Below are positions 11,001 through 22,639 of a stretch of 64,000 nt of DNA, piece after piece; position 1 is the stretch's first letter; each line of letters opens with the position of its first letter. The notes under the pieces were generated by a model that ran no database searches, was not told the origin of the DNA, and saw only the letters and a program-made list of their open reading frames with translations. The DNA comes from Marsupella aquatica. Its lineage: Eukaryota > Marchantiophyta. The stretch lies in contig OZ316897.1 in NCBI GenBank assembly GCA_973895155.1, positions 18,662,001-18,726,000 of the forward strand, given 5' to 3'. The position numbers were made by a program, and so were the translations under genes.

Positions 11001-12978
11001 AAAATGCGGAAATGATCCTCGAGGATTGACATAGCTGACATGACGGGCTCTGTATAAATGTAGCTGTGGAGTGGGCCATGTTTGGGGCTTTTTGGACAAA
11101 TGGCCAAATATGCAGTGCCACCTCCCGCTTGTTGATACAGGTAATCACATTCAAAGAGCGCAGAAATTGAGCTTCCAAAGCATTCCTTCTATATAGTATT
11201 TTATACGTTATAGCTAATGTAGTTGATCTTTGGCTGTTGTAAGTAAAACTGATAAGGTGGTCCTTAAAAATCTTCTTACTGGAGTTAGTTCCGTTTTCCC
11301 CTCGGCATCTCAAAGCTGGACGGACGTTGAAATCCTGCGTCTGGACACAACGCTTGTGCAGGACAGCATTGCTCCTGAATTCTTGAAGAAGTTGGGTATA
11401 TGGGCATCAAGTATAAAAATTTCGAACCCCCTCGAAAAGGACTGCCGACTAGGACCTGTTGTTAGTGCCAGTCAGGTACTTGAGATCCTTTTCACAGATT
11501 CTCTTCATGCTCTTGTTACCCTTCTTAAACTAGCAGGCGTCTTGTTTGGAGACATCCTGTTTCAAGGAATAGTCATTTTATTGCCATGATTTTTTATGAC
11601 TATAAAGCCATTTTGGCGATGTTATTTTATCTTGTAACTTTCATTTAGGCTTGCCAAATATAATATGACTAAAACCTCTTCATCTCTTAAGTGAAAGAGG
11701 CATTGACTGGCAGGACTAGCATATAGGTTCTTATATTACTTGTTTCTGTTATGATTTGTAGTACAAGAAAGTACTTGGCTACATCAAAACAGCTCAGGAG
11801 GAAGGTGCAACTCTCGTGTGTGGTGGAAAACGACCACAGGTCCGGAACCCTCTACATCTGCAAATCTTTTCTCATTTGCTATTTCGCTTCTCGTTCACAT
11901 TTCTGCGGTCCTAGCTGTACTTTCGAGCGACTTTGAAGTGCGTTCTGGTTGTGACATGTTTGGGCGTGGTTTTGACTCCATAGCACCTGGATAAGGGATA
12001 CTATTTGGAGGCAACTGTGCTTTCAAACGTTACTCCAGCAATGCAAATTTGGAGAGAAGAGGTATTTGGGCCAGTCTTGGCAGTGACGACGTTCAAGACA
12101 GAGGAGGAAGCCATTGAGCTTGCAAATGATACAGAGTATGCTGTCACAACTCCTGCTCTGTCGCATACCGTGAGCCTTGATTGATTGATAATCGTGTTTC
12201 GGTTTGTGAGGGAACTTTCGAAGTTCATTGACAGATGTCTGGTTTTGTTCAGATATGGTCTTGGCGGTGCTGTTATTTCAAAAGATGACGATCGCTGCCA
12301 GCGTGTATCTGAGGTACCACTTTATTCTCTCCTGTCCTGTACAAATTGAAACTTATGCTTGTAGCGGGTAAATGGGATTGCTACATGGGCTTTACAGTCA
12401 GCTCAGAACCTTACTTAAAACTGTTGTATGGATTACGCAGCAACTGCAAGCTGGGATCATATGGATCAACTGTTCTCAACCCTGTTTCTGTCAAGCTCCT
12501 TGGGGCGGCAACAAAAGAAGTGGGTTTGGCCGGGAATTGGGAGAATGGTAAGCATGCGCTTGCATTGCAACTATGGATCTTATTGCAAAATTGAAGGGGT
12601 AACAGAGAATTGAGGCTTGAAGTGTGTGGAAATGCAATCCATATCAGTATGCTATCATTCCGTTGGTCAGTTGCTTGCTTCATCACGACGAAGATTGAAA
12701 GCAATCTTCTATATTGAAATGTCGGCCTAGTTTCTCAATTTTCAACTCAAATTGCCGCAATCTTTCATTGTTCAAACATCTGTTTGTCGCACTCCAAAGT
12801 AGGCATTGTTCCACGATTCCAAACTCCACATTCATTTAGAGAATATTTAATTACCCTTCGTCATTGGTGGTGTTGCATGGCTGGCAGGGGTTTGGACAAC
12901 TATATAACAACGAAGCAAATCACTCGCTACGTTTCAAGTGATCAATGGGGATGGTACCCTAAACCTTCCAAGTTGTGA
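8052..12978 (+). CDS. ALDH10 family aldehyde dehydrogenase (betaine/aminoaldehyde dehydrogenase), peroxisomal
   Basis: NAD-dependent oxidation of betaine aldehyde and aminoaldehydes to acids (ALDH10 family). I assembled 15 exons: 8052-8184, 8519-8661, 9013-9093, 9405-9553, 9757-9849, 10027-10150, 10343-10408, 10725-10791, 11064-11140, 11362-11475, 11762-11839, 11984-12135, 12253-12313, 12441-12547 and 12888-12978. They join in frame to 511 residues, normal for the family. Visible motifs are PARQLFI-like RQLFIGGDW at the N-terminus, LITPWNYP (Asn170), the catalytic base in TLELGGKSP (Glu268), the nucleophile in [11 protein letters not shown] (Cys302), EEVFGPVL, and [13 protein letters not shown]. 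The C-terminus is PSKL, a peroxisomal PTS1 signal. The start is the first Met of an MVVAMAVSS sequence; the second Met at 8064 is an alternative. The substrate (betaine aldehyde or other aminoaldehydes) cannot be decided from sequence alone. Confidence 0.93.
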
Positions 12979-13750
12979 GGTTTTAGATTTCAGCACAATA
13001 AAATTAACCAGAGAAATGGGTTATAACTCTGTCCAGCTGTTAGAAAGTTGTTTGTCTGATGTATATACATACAATTTCAGAAATAACAGTTGACCCACAG
13101 ATTGACGTCTTTTGCATTCCCCAAGTATTCACCCGTGGTAGATTTGTGAAGTTAAACGTATGATATGGAGAAAACTGCGTTGATATTTCACCAAGACTGC
13201 TTCAGTGAGAGAACTTCCAATTTATTTCGCTTAGTATTCTTCACTGGAGGCTGGACCTTCTTCTGCATATATTTTACTTGACTAAGAATGCTTCACTGGA
13301 GGCTGGACCGTGGTCAGCATGTATTTTACTTGACTAAGAATACCTTTAAATAGGAAAGGAGGAACCTTCGCACGCTGTCAGGGTCGTTCATATGCATCAC
13401 TGATTGATCTGACCAGCCTGATTATCTGTTCCTTGACCGCAAAATAGAGGTGACGGCAAAATCACGTATCTTCCCAGTAAAAATTTCATCAAAATGAACT
13501 GGTCAGGCAAACTACATGCACGTTGATTATCCAAACCTCTCATAAAACGAAAGGAAGGTCGCTGTCCGCAAACCATAGCCAAACACTAGTTGACACTAGC
13601 CCTTCAGGAGGCGGACAGTAGACAGTAAATTCAATTTCCTGCATTCCACTGATCATCCTATGCAGTCGGACAGAACTCTTCACTAGATAAATACAGATTT
13701 TCTCATAACATTTGTACTAAAGATTAGGAGAACATTCACTACAGATAGTA
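12979..13750. other. Convergent 3' region between ALDH10 and GlnRS genes
   Basis: No gene seen. It should hold both 3' UTRs. It contains one 52-bp direct duplication: CTTCACTGGAGGCTGGACC starts at 13239 and 13291, each followed by a TATTTTACTTGACTAAGAAT block. Confidence 0.6.
12997..13002 (+). promoter_or_regulatory. Candidate polyadenylation signal of ALDH10
   Basis: AATAAA lies 18 bases after the ALDH10 stop codon. The position is short but plausible; cleavage site not determined. Confidence 0.35.
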
Positions 13751-16700
13751 TCATTTCCCGGGAACTTTGACATAAGAATCCCGCAAAGTAACTGTCCTGT
13801 TGAACACCACCGTCTCAGGAGTTGTATCTCTGTCCACGCAATAGTATCCTGGAGCAGGGCAAAAATACAAAACACACGCAAACACACGAGACACATAAGA
13901 ATGCGCAGATAGAAACAAAGAGTTGAAGACTGATGAGCAAACAAACCTATCCATTTAACAACGGTATAAATCACGCAATCACGTATCCACAAGGATACAG
14001 CTGATTGAAATGTCAGTATTTACCCAATCGCTCGAATTGGAATTTACTGCCCACCGATGCATGCCTCAATGGTGGTACTGCCATTGCGCCCGTAATGGCT
14101 TCTTTTGAGTTTGGATTAATGTCACCCAGCCAATCCTCAAGTTCAGCAGGGTTCTGTTCAGCAGCGTTCAAAGAGAATCAAATCTAGATGCAAATAACCT
14201 GTTCTCTTGTAAGCATGAGAAGTAAAAACAATCTGGAGTCCGAATCATAAGAAGAATCCAGATAAATTCATTTTCTTCACGAGGACTTGACTGATTCCAA
14301 GACTCCATGAGGATCCAAGACGCTTGATTACATTCACCCATGTGAGAGCACAGAAACTCTCTCAAATCTGAAGAGCAACCTCAGATCGACCGAGAAAACA
14401 GCATAGACTGCAGGTGGAGGACAACAATTACCTCTGATTTAAAGAGCTTATCGAAATTTCGGACCTCAACCTTCAAAGGGTCCACCCCAGGCGCTGGTTC
14501 TGCCACCCAGTGAATAACCTGCACAATGTTCAGAACACGAGGTCCTGCATATACTTAGCACTGCCAGGTATATTCTTCCTCAAATAATAAACTACATGAA
14601 AATCGTGAACGAACTGTTATTACTAACCTTCGGTTTGGTACTCTTCAAACGATCATATTCAGCATGAACTTCAAGAATTGTTTCTTTGTCTGCTTTGAAA
14701 ACCACATTTGTACACTTGATCGGATAAGCATATCTGCGAGAAGGAAGGTAACACGATGTCAAAACTCAACCTCTGAAACTGCATCTTCAAATCTCAGTAA
14801 TCACCTACTCTCACAGGAAGTGCAACATGTTCCTGCCAAACTGGACAGGGATAGGGGAGACACAAACCTTAACATGACACTTTTGTTTGGAGCTAGTCCA
14901 TAATAATCTTTGGAGTCCTTTAATCGGAAATCGGACTGTTCAATGTACAGAACTCGGCTGAATGGGATCTGTCAAAATCAGTTTCTTTAAGTCAAAATCC
15001 GGGATTAAGCGCTGTTTTAGACTGATTGATCGGCCCAGGATTCAAATTCCAGGCCTGTGCATGTTGTGAGCATGGTTACTGTGTGACCTGAGTATCGGGT
15101 GCTTGTAAGCCCAACAAAAATTGGAAAAACAAAAAAGCAAAAATTGAATTAAACACTCTCCGCAGGGAGATAACCCTTACAACTTGAGAAGAGTTATCAC
15201 ACCTTAAATACTTCCCACCCAGCCAATTGATTATTGTTGTGTCCAAAAGAAAACCTGGCATCGTACCTTGTAAGTTTCTAGTGATCTATCACCTTCCTTC
15301 GCTTCTGGCCAGATTTTTGCCTCCAACTCTTCCACAGTGGCTTCATCCATATTTGTGATTACCACCTTAAACACATTCAAACCACACTTATAGCAACAAT
15401 AAAATCTGTAAATATGAGGAATCAAATAAGGGAGCAAGTAGAAGTACAACCAGTGGAAATGAAAAGCTGGGCCCCGAAAACCAGAAATATCATACATGCA
15501 AACTCTTTCTATGGATTCAAGGAATCAGTTGCAACTCTACTCATTGTCCTGCCCTTGCAGTAGCTTCCATACCAAGACTGGATAGAAGGAACCCATACGA
15601 GGAAAGGACAGAACAAGAAGAGATTGAAAATTTCTTCTATAAGGAGGCTGTAAGGGATTCACACTGCTTCCAAATCGACGAGAGACTTCGCTTATGGTAG
15701 CAATGGAAAACACTCATTCCACCTGCCTTACGAACTTGTCATGATGTTTATCTAGAATGTCAATAATCCTTAGTTGAGATGGGCACGCAATTCCTTCCAG
15801 ATCGATGGTTTAGGTAGACTATTTTCGTGTATGAAAACAAATTTTGTCAGTGCCTTTACCTTCAAAGGTCGGAGAACAACCATAGTCCGCGGTGCATTTT
15901 TGTTTAAGTCATCCCTCATGAAATGCTCCAGAAGCTCAGTTCTTATGAGGTTGTCACTGTACAGTAGAATACAACTCTGTAAGAATACCCCTCAATGCAG
16001 AGATATTCCAATGGAGCCATACCAGCTCTTTTGAATCAACTTCACGCACCAAATGTTCCTCTTGTTTTCAGATTACCAATCCTTGAACGAAATTAGAACC
16101 ACGAGAAAGATTCAGCTAAGATCAGTATCAAGTACCTGCGTGTAATGCCGACACCTCGACAGAAGGCCTGAATTGCTTCAGGAGAAGCACCTCTCCTTCG
16201 CAACCCGGCAAGGGTTATAAGACGGGGATCCTCCCATCCATCCACCCAATTCTCTGTTACGAGTCTGTTTAACTGCCATAACCACATCTTCTTAGCGGAT
16301 ATGCACCATTTGTCACCAACAAACGGAGAGATCATTTTGGTCTCCCTCGCTGAAAAACTACGTCACACTTTATTCTTCATGTCTGAAAGCACGATGCCTA
16401 GACTCCGGCATTAGAAGCAAAATTGAACGTCATCAGAGTTGGCATATTCAGAAGTAGTGTCCCTTTATTTTGTACGATCCAAGCATGGGAATTTACAGGA
16501 AAACATCCATGATACACACAGTAGCCTGGAACCAAGAACAGTCATTTGTACAGGTCGCCAACTAGAAGCAGAAGCTACCTTTCGTTTAGACATGACATTG
16601 TTTGTCACGTTCAGACGTGAGTACTCCCAAACATATGGCAGATAAAGGTCCAATGCCTCTAACAACCAGTAATATGAAGCTCGGCGTGATTCGAACTCTA

Positions 16701-19700
16701 ATGTACAGAGCTGGAACAACGACAATATAACCAGCTCAGTGAACCGGAATGGCCAAGAATTAAAACCCATGAGAATATTATCGTCGGCTTACACCTAGTA
16801 AAGGCTTGCTTTAAAACTATCACAAAATCATCTATAAGATAGCATAAATCCTATTAGCTTGTTTCAGTCAAAGCAACATAAATCCCTTCATTTACTTAGT
16901 GAAGCCCAAAGGCATTCCAAGACAGGCTTTGAATAATTCACTTACAGAGTGGGAGATGTTCTCAAGAGAGTCGACGATGCAATGTGTATAGTCATAACTT
17001 GGATAAATGCACCATTTGTCACCAACATGTGGGTGTGGGGAAAACTGAAACTCAACAATTTCTCGTCAGCTTGATGTTTCATGAAGCGAAAACGCGAAAA
17101 ATTCCTGTAGCTCAAGTTTCAGAAATGCTGGAAAAATTATGGAGCCTGTCATGTCACGTGCAGTTGGAATGTTACAGATTTATGATTTGCAGGGATACCT
17201 TGATTCGGTAAGCAATAAGATCATACATATTGAAGTTGTCATTTTTCATGTCTTGTTTCATCCTCAGTGTGGCCTTCCCTTCATTAATCAGACCTCGCCG
17301 CATATCATCAAAGAGCTTCAGTGACTCTTGTATTGGACGATTTCGCCATGGACTATCCATTTTCTTCTCTCTGTATTCCTTGATCTCGTCTGCTGTCTGG
17401 CAAGGATGCACGAATATATTCTCATGAGGAAATCGTCTCAAACATCTAGCTTGCCAAACTGGGGTGCAGCTAAATTCATAGCTATCCGACTGCAAGGTTT
17501 ACTCGACGAAGCCATCAGGTTCCAAAATCTGCAATTCTCACCTGATGATCAACATATGCGCGGTCTCGTTTGATCAACTCTACTGCCAGGTCATATAGCT
17601 CCTGAAAGTAATCACTACTGTAGGTTACCTGCAGGATGAACCAGAACAGCGACATTAGCACCTCGCTTATTGGCAGCAAGAGTCCTATTTTTAAATATCT
17701 GTGAAAAGTAATTTGAGGCAACAGCGGAAATACAACCTTGTAAGGTTTCCAGCCCATCCAACCAATGATCTCTTGGATATGGTCAATATACTCCTTCTTC
17801 TCTGCCTCGGGATTTGTGTCATCAAACCTGTCCGATGATATCCAAATTTGACGAAGTCACGTCAATGTGTACAACACATGCAAAAGTACTCCAAACTAAT
17901 ATTGCGTACACACACACAACTACAGAAAACTCACAGAGACAGAATTCAACTCATTCCTAGTAGTATTCGGGGAGTGTTATAATATAGGAAGTGTTATGAA
18001 GTTATGCCCGTCTAGCCAAGAAAATGTAAAGTGTTCCATCTTTAGATTAGCTTCTTCTTGCATGTTTGAGAGCGACTTCAAACATATTAGCCATCCGCCC
18101 ACCTTAAGTAACAATGTCCTCCACTTGCATGGGCAAGACCAAAATCTACAAACATGGCCTGCCACACCCACGCGGCAAAAACTATGGATGAATAAGTGGT
18201 TGATGTCCAACAAAATCCACTGCCAGAAAATAACTATCAGACACTCTTTAAACCCAAATTCCATCACACACAAATGAGAGATTCACTCTGCAAATTGCAC
18301 CGAGTAAGACCTTAAAGGCAGGAACTGGAGGGAAAAGTCGACGCACGCCATTTAGATCTGGAAACTCTACTTACCAACAGTAAGACCAATCTAACGTACA
18401 GAAGGTTTCAAACATTCGGACGGAGCACCAGCAGATCAGACGCCTTTTCTACTTCAAATTAAAAAGGTATAGTAGAGGGTATACCTTTGCATGCCCAATG
18501 TGCAGATAACCATTGGGCTCTGGAGGGAACCGACTGAAAACTTTCCCACCAGTGAACTTTAGATGTTTTTCCAGCCTGTCTTTTGAATTATGGGGTCGCC
18601 AGATCGGGCCATCACTGAAAAATATCTCCGTGTGTACCTGAACAAATCCAGACCTGACGACCCATTGTCACTATCATCTGACTTTGGTCGCACCTTCCCA
18701 GTCCAATACAAAGCATAATGAGGGCCTCGGTCAAAAACAATTTGTAACTTATGTTCCAAAGACTTACCATGTTGTTTTCCTGCGGTTTGGGGAAGATCGA
18801 AAATGGATCACTTTCCTCAACTGGTGCGGTTGAAGCAGTATCTCGACCAGATTGGGTCACCTCCTGTTAAACGAAGACTTAAATTTCAATGCACGAAGTA
18901 ACTAAGATTGTGACAGGCGAAACGGAGCGTGTTCCCTTCCCAACTGAGAAACAGCATGACATGGTACCTCTGCCTTGGGACCTCCCCTTGGCTTCTTTTC
19001 CTTTTTCATCTGGAGGGGCTTCTCATCTTCAGCAGTTTTCTCCCCGAGGAGCTCCTTTAATTGTGCATCCATTTCCTCCTGCACAAAGTCGACTCCATCG
19101 ACTCAAGACGCACTCATATGAAAACATCCAGATTCTCTTCCTAGTGAAATTTGCAATCTCTTCAAGTTTTGGTTACATGAACAGAAAATACTGCTCACAA
19201 AGAACATAATACTTTGGACACAGCTTAAGGACAAAACGAGTCATTCTTGACTTCGCATGTTACCTTGACGGTTTTACCGTCGGCCCATGGCTCCAACGCA
19301 CGAACTTGGCCAAGGAGAATACCGACTGCAAAAATAACAAACACATTGGCGACCGTATTTCACGCGATTCTCAGACATTTGAAATGGATCCCTTCCTAAT
19401 CATTAGGGCCCAATATAGAAATCTGGTGAGTGAATAATAAGAAAACTGACATACCATTGACACGGTAGCGCTGTTCCTTTATGAGGTCCTTATTTTTAGT
19501 TATGACCGACTTGACGGCATCCCTGATCTCCTCTGGAGACACCTCAATACCTGCAAAAGCAATGTAAAAATTCCCTTAGATTACCTGTCACAATAGTCAC
19601 TGTTAAGAATCGCAAAGGGTAGGTCCTCCATGAATAGAACAGCCCACTGGGTACGTACCCACTCCACATGCTTTCTCAAGATCTCCCGCAAGGTATGGTT

Positions 19701-20734
19701 CGGGGCCAACTTTAGAAAGGAAGGTGAAAGCTGCCTCAACCTGTGGTATGGACTTCACCTGCACATTAAACCCATTGCTCAAACAATAAATATAGCAATC
19801 ATCATAGTATATCTTGCACATACTTAAGACAAGTCGAAACAGTAACGCAAATGGATACTTTAAGAAACCAATGTGGCGCACCTTGCCCTCGGCAACATAT
19901 TTTAGCAGTACAGGACGATGCTTCAGAGCATTGTTTGGAAACTTGGTTGCAACCTGTTAAAAAATATATATGAATTAGTGACCAAAACAATTCGTCACTC
20001 TGGCCATTTACAAAGTCCAAATGAAAGAAGCCAAACGAGCGGCCTTGACGTCGATCACGTTAGTAAGGAGAATTACCGAGTACAGCAGGTTCCCTATTGA
20101 TCTGTCACACCCGTCCTCTAATCCAGCCTGCAATCAACAAACGAGTGGAGCTCAATGAGGATTCCGACCTCTAACCCATCTCAACCAAAACCAGGAATCT
20201 ACATATCTTCACTGACCACAAATTCGCGTGGAACTAAGTATGTGTAATTTGAAACAAAAACAAGGCAGAGGACGATTCAGTCGGTAAACAATCACAAAAA
20301 CCCTAAACCCTACATTCCACGGCAACTGGCAGAAGCCGTTGAACTTGACGTAATAAACATATGAAATCTCGCGGTGGCGACTGACGTGACGTGACACACT
20401 CTAGATTACTGGATTCCGGAAATGATGCAAGGAAAATTGCACCCATTCAAGGCTCTGAATTTTCGTTAGCAATGCCAATTCCGGATTCCAGAAAGAGAGG
20501 CATGGAATAAACAAACAATATAGAAGATTAAGGGAGAAGCGTGCATATCTCCGGGAAAGAAAATGCTGAAACAAGAATACTAACCTCACTGATGACGGCT
20601 GTGAGATTCGCTGTGACTTTGGCATTGGCGACTGCATTTTGGGCAGTCTTCTCGTCCAGTCCAATCTTCAGAAAGAGCTGCTTCGCGGCCGAATTCTTCA
20701 GCTCCTTCTCGCTTTTCTCATCCGGAGCTGGCAT
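13751..20734 (-). CDS. Glutaminyl-tRNA synthetase (GlnRS), cytosolic eukaryotic type
   Basis: Charges tRNA-Gln with glutamine. In coding order I place 23 exons: 20585-20734, 20077-20127, 19882-19953, 19659-19758, 19455-19550, 19265-19325 (edge +/-1), 18968-19078, 18768-18863, 18485-18637, 18103-18158, 17737-17827, 17542-17628, 17199-17396, 16946-17044, 16579-16710, 16136-16272, 15860-15956, 15267-15365, 14868-14968, 14628-14733, 14432-14518, 14024-14153 and 13751-13848. They give about 802 residues, the usual size for plant GlnRS. An N-terminal GlnRS-specific domain (about 1-175) is followed by a lysine-rich linker (KKEKKPRGG), then the class I core. The HIGH motif is in [14 protein letters not shown] (292-295) and the KMSKS equivalent is VMSKRK (about 513-518). 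The C-terminal anticodon-binding barrels end [13 protein letters not shown]. Start: first Met, [12 protein letters not shown]. No organelle signal is apparent. Confidence 0.94.
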
Positions 20735-22639
20735 GGTCGCTTCTCGCGCGAGCGCGCGCAGATCAGATTGATTCGGCGTAAGGGCTCACGCACAGCACAA
20801 AATCAGAAGCTCAACGATTGAGCGCCACAAAACCTCTCTGAAGGTGAAAACTCAAACTCGACCCATTTTCCGTATCGTCTACGATACATTCAGCAGCACA
20901 CAGAAGTGATATTATCCCAGCTAGAATGTTTACTAGAATAGTATTATCCCAGAAAACTGATACTATAACCTTGTCATCCCAGATGTGCCATACTAAAGCA
21001 GTAGTATCCCGGATGTACCCAGCCAAAGGGGTTTCAGAGCCCACGAGCAGGAGTGGGATCGAAGAAATGGATTACAGAAATTCCTGAGAACAGAGGAGCT
21101 GCCGCCCAGGAAAGCACTTTTGATGGGTGCCAGTTATCGCAGCAGAGATGGGTCTCGAAACACGTGATATGTTCGGCCAGATCGAACAAACCATACGGAG
21201 TATTAGAAGGTAGTGAGGTTTCGAGGTCCTCCCAACTCAACTCCTACGAAACTGTGATCATCGCTGCTCTGGTCACTGCTTCGCCTGAATTCTTCGCCGG
21301 CTGTTCGTCTGCAAAATCCCGAAGGTAGACACTACTCCATGATCCAAGACAGAACCTGCCAATCTCAATTCTCTGTTGACCGAAAACAAGACCCGCTTCG
21401 GTGACTTATTTCACTCTTCCAAAATTCTCGTATTCGTTTGCATGTACTCTCTTCATATCACCAGATTAGGACACTGTGTAAACATTTCTATGCTTTGTAA
21501 AAGGTGGTATTTCTTGGGTGGGTGGGGTTTCCAGGCTCGTTTGCTTTTGCAGCCCGGTACCTCAATTTCTCTTTCTCTGTTGTCTACCATTGAACAACGA
21601 CAGATTACTTCGACCGTGATTTAACACTGGGCAATTGGTTATTGTCCACGTGAGAAGCCCTTTTTGAGGTGCGTGCATCATTGGTGTCTCCAGATCGAGC
21701 TGTGCCCAGACGAGGTAACTGGCTTGGCTGGTACTTCTTGTTCGCATTCAGAATCTCGGATCTGATGCTGCTGGTCTGGAGAGTTTTGGAAGGACCTGCC
21801 AATTGTTGAAACGGAGCATCGCGTGCGTATCTTTCCTGATCTGGACATCCTCGCGTGTTCTTCGAGCTTTCCAGCTAGCTATGAGCGGGTTTAGAACCTA
21901 ATGACAATCCATTTGGGACCTAGGCATCCCCGTAGGCCTCCCCTCGGAATGCAACATTCTACCTCAAGAAATTACTCAGAAGGAGAGCTTCGAAGGGAAG
22001 GAGGTCCTAGACTCTTCAGAGAGTATTACCCTGCCCGTTGGTGATACTACGTAACCTTAGCAACTACTTCGCCTTACCGACACAGGTGTTGGCTTCCAAG
22101 CTTTGTAGATGACAGTCGATTCACGTCCTTAATCTTTTTGAGAACTTCATCTTTTACTGGGTCTTTGAGATGTATGTACCAGTCGAACATCTCTGTCCTC
22201 GAGCAGAACCTTGTTTTGTTGACAGTGAGCATATACAAACAATATCTTTGGAACAGTCATGCTTCTAATTAGAAACAAATGAACTTGGTGATCTGAACTC
22301 GGTGGTCATCTTTAGAATTAATTACCAGTTGTGGAGAACGTTTCGATGTCGCTTCCACATTTCCTTCCATGGTTTTGCAGATTGACATTCATTGACCCCA
22401 ACAACGATTTTCGAGTACCTTTGGTCAAAGAATGGTTTCCATTGCCTCACACTGTTGTTACCTTTTGGAGAATGCTATCGATTGCCTGATCTGTTGTGGA
22501 GCATCCTCTCCCAGGTCTCCCCGAGCATCTGGATCTTCCGAAATACATAGACATGTGTCTCAAGTACTGTAATTCTTCTCTCAACTCCTTCCTTTCGGCA
22601 TTTTGGTGAAATTTTGAGTGGCTTATTCCTTTCTTCTGG
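20735..22639. other. Divergent intergenic region upstream of GlnRS and the hydrolase/NB-ARC gene
   Basis: It probably holds both promoters. Near the GlnRS side, TATCCCAG-like words recur at about 30-base spacing (20914-21012, separate entry). CACGTG occurs near 21162. Short open frames such as 21053-21328 show no recognisable protein. The first exon of the downstream gene may lie at its right end or inside it. Confidence 0.5.
20905..21016. repeat. Four ATCCCAG/ATCCCGG words at ~31-base spacing upstream of GlnRS
   Basis: ATCCCAG or ATCCCGG starts at 20914, 20946, 20976 and 21006 (spacings 32, 30, 30). They lie 180-270 bases upstream of the GlnRS start codon. It may be a decayed short tandem repeat or a cluster of binding sites; the sequence alone cannot decide. 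Confidence 0.45.
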
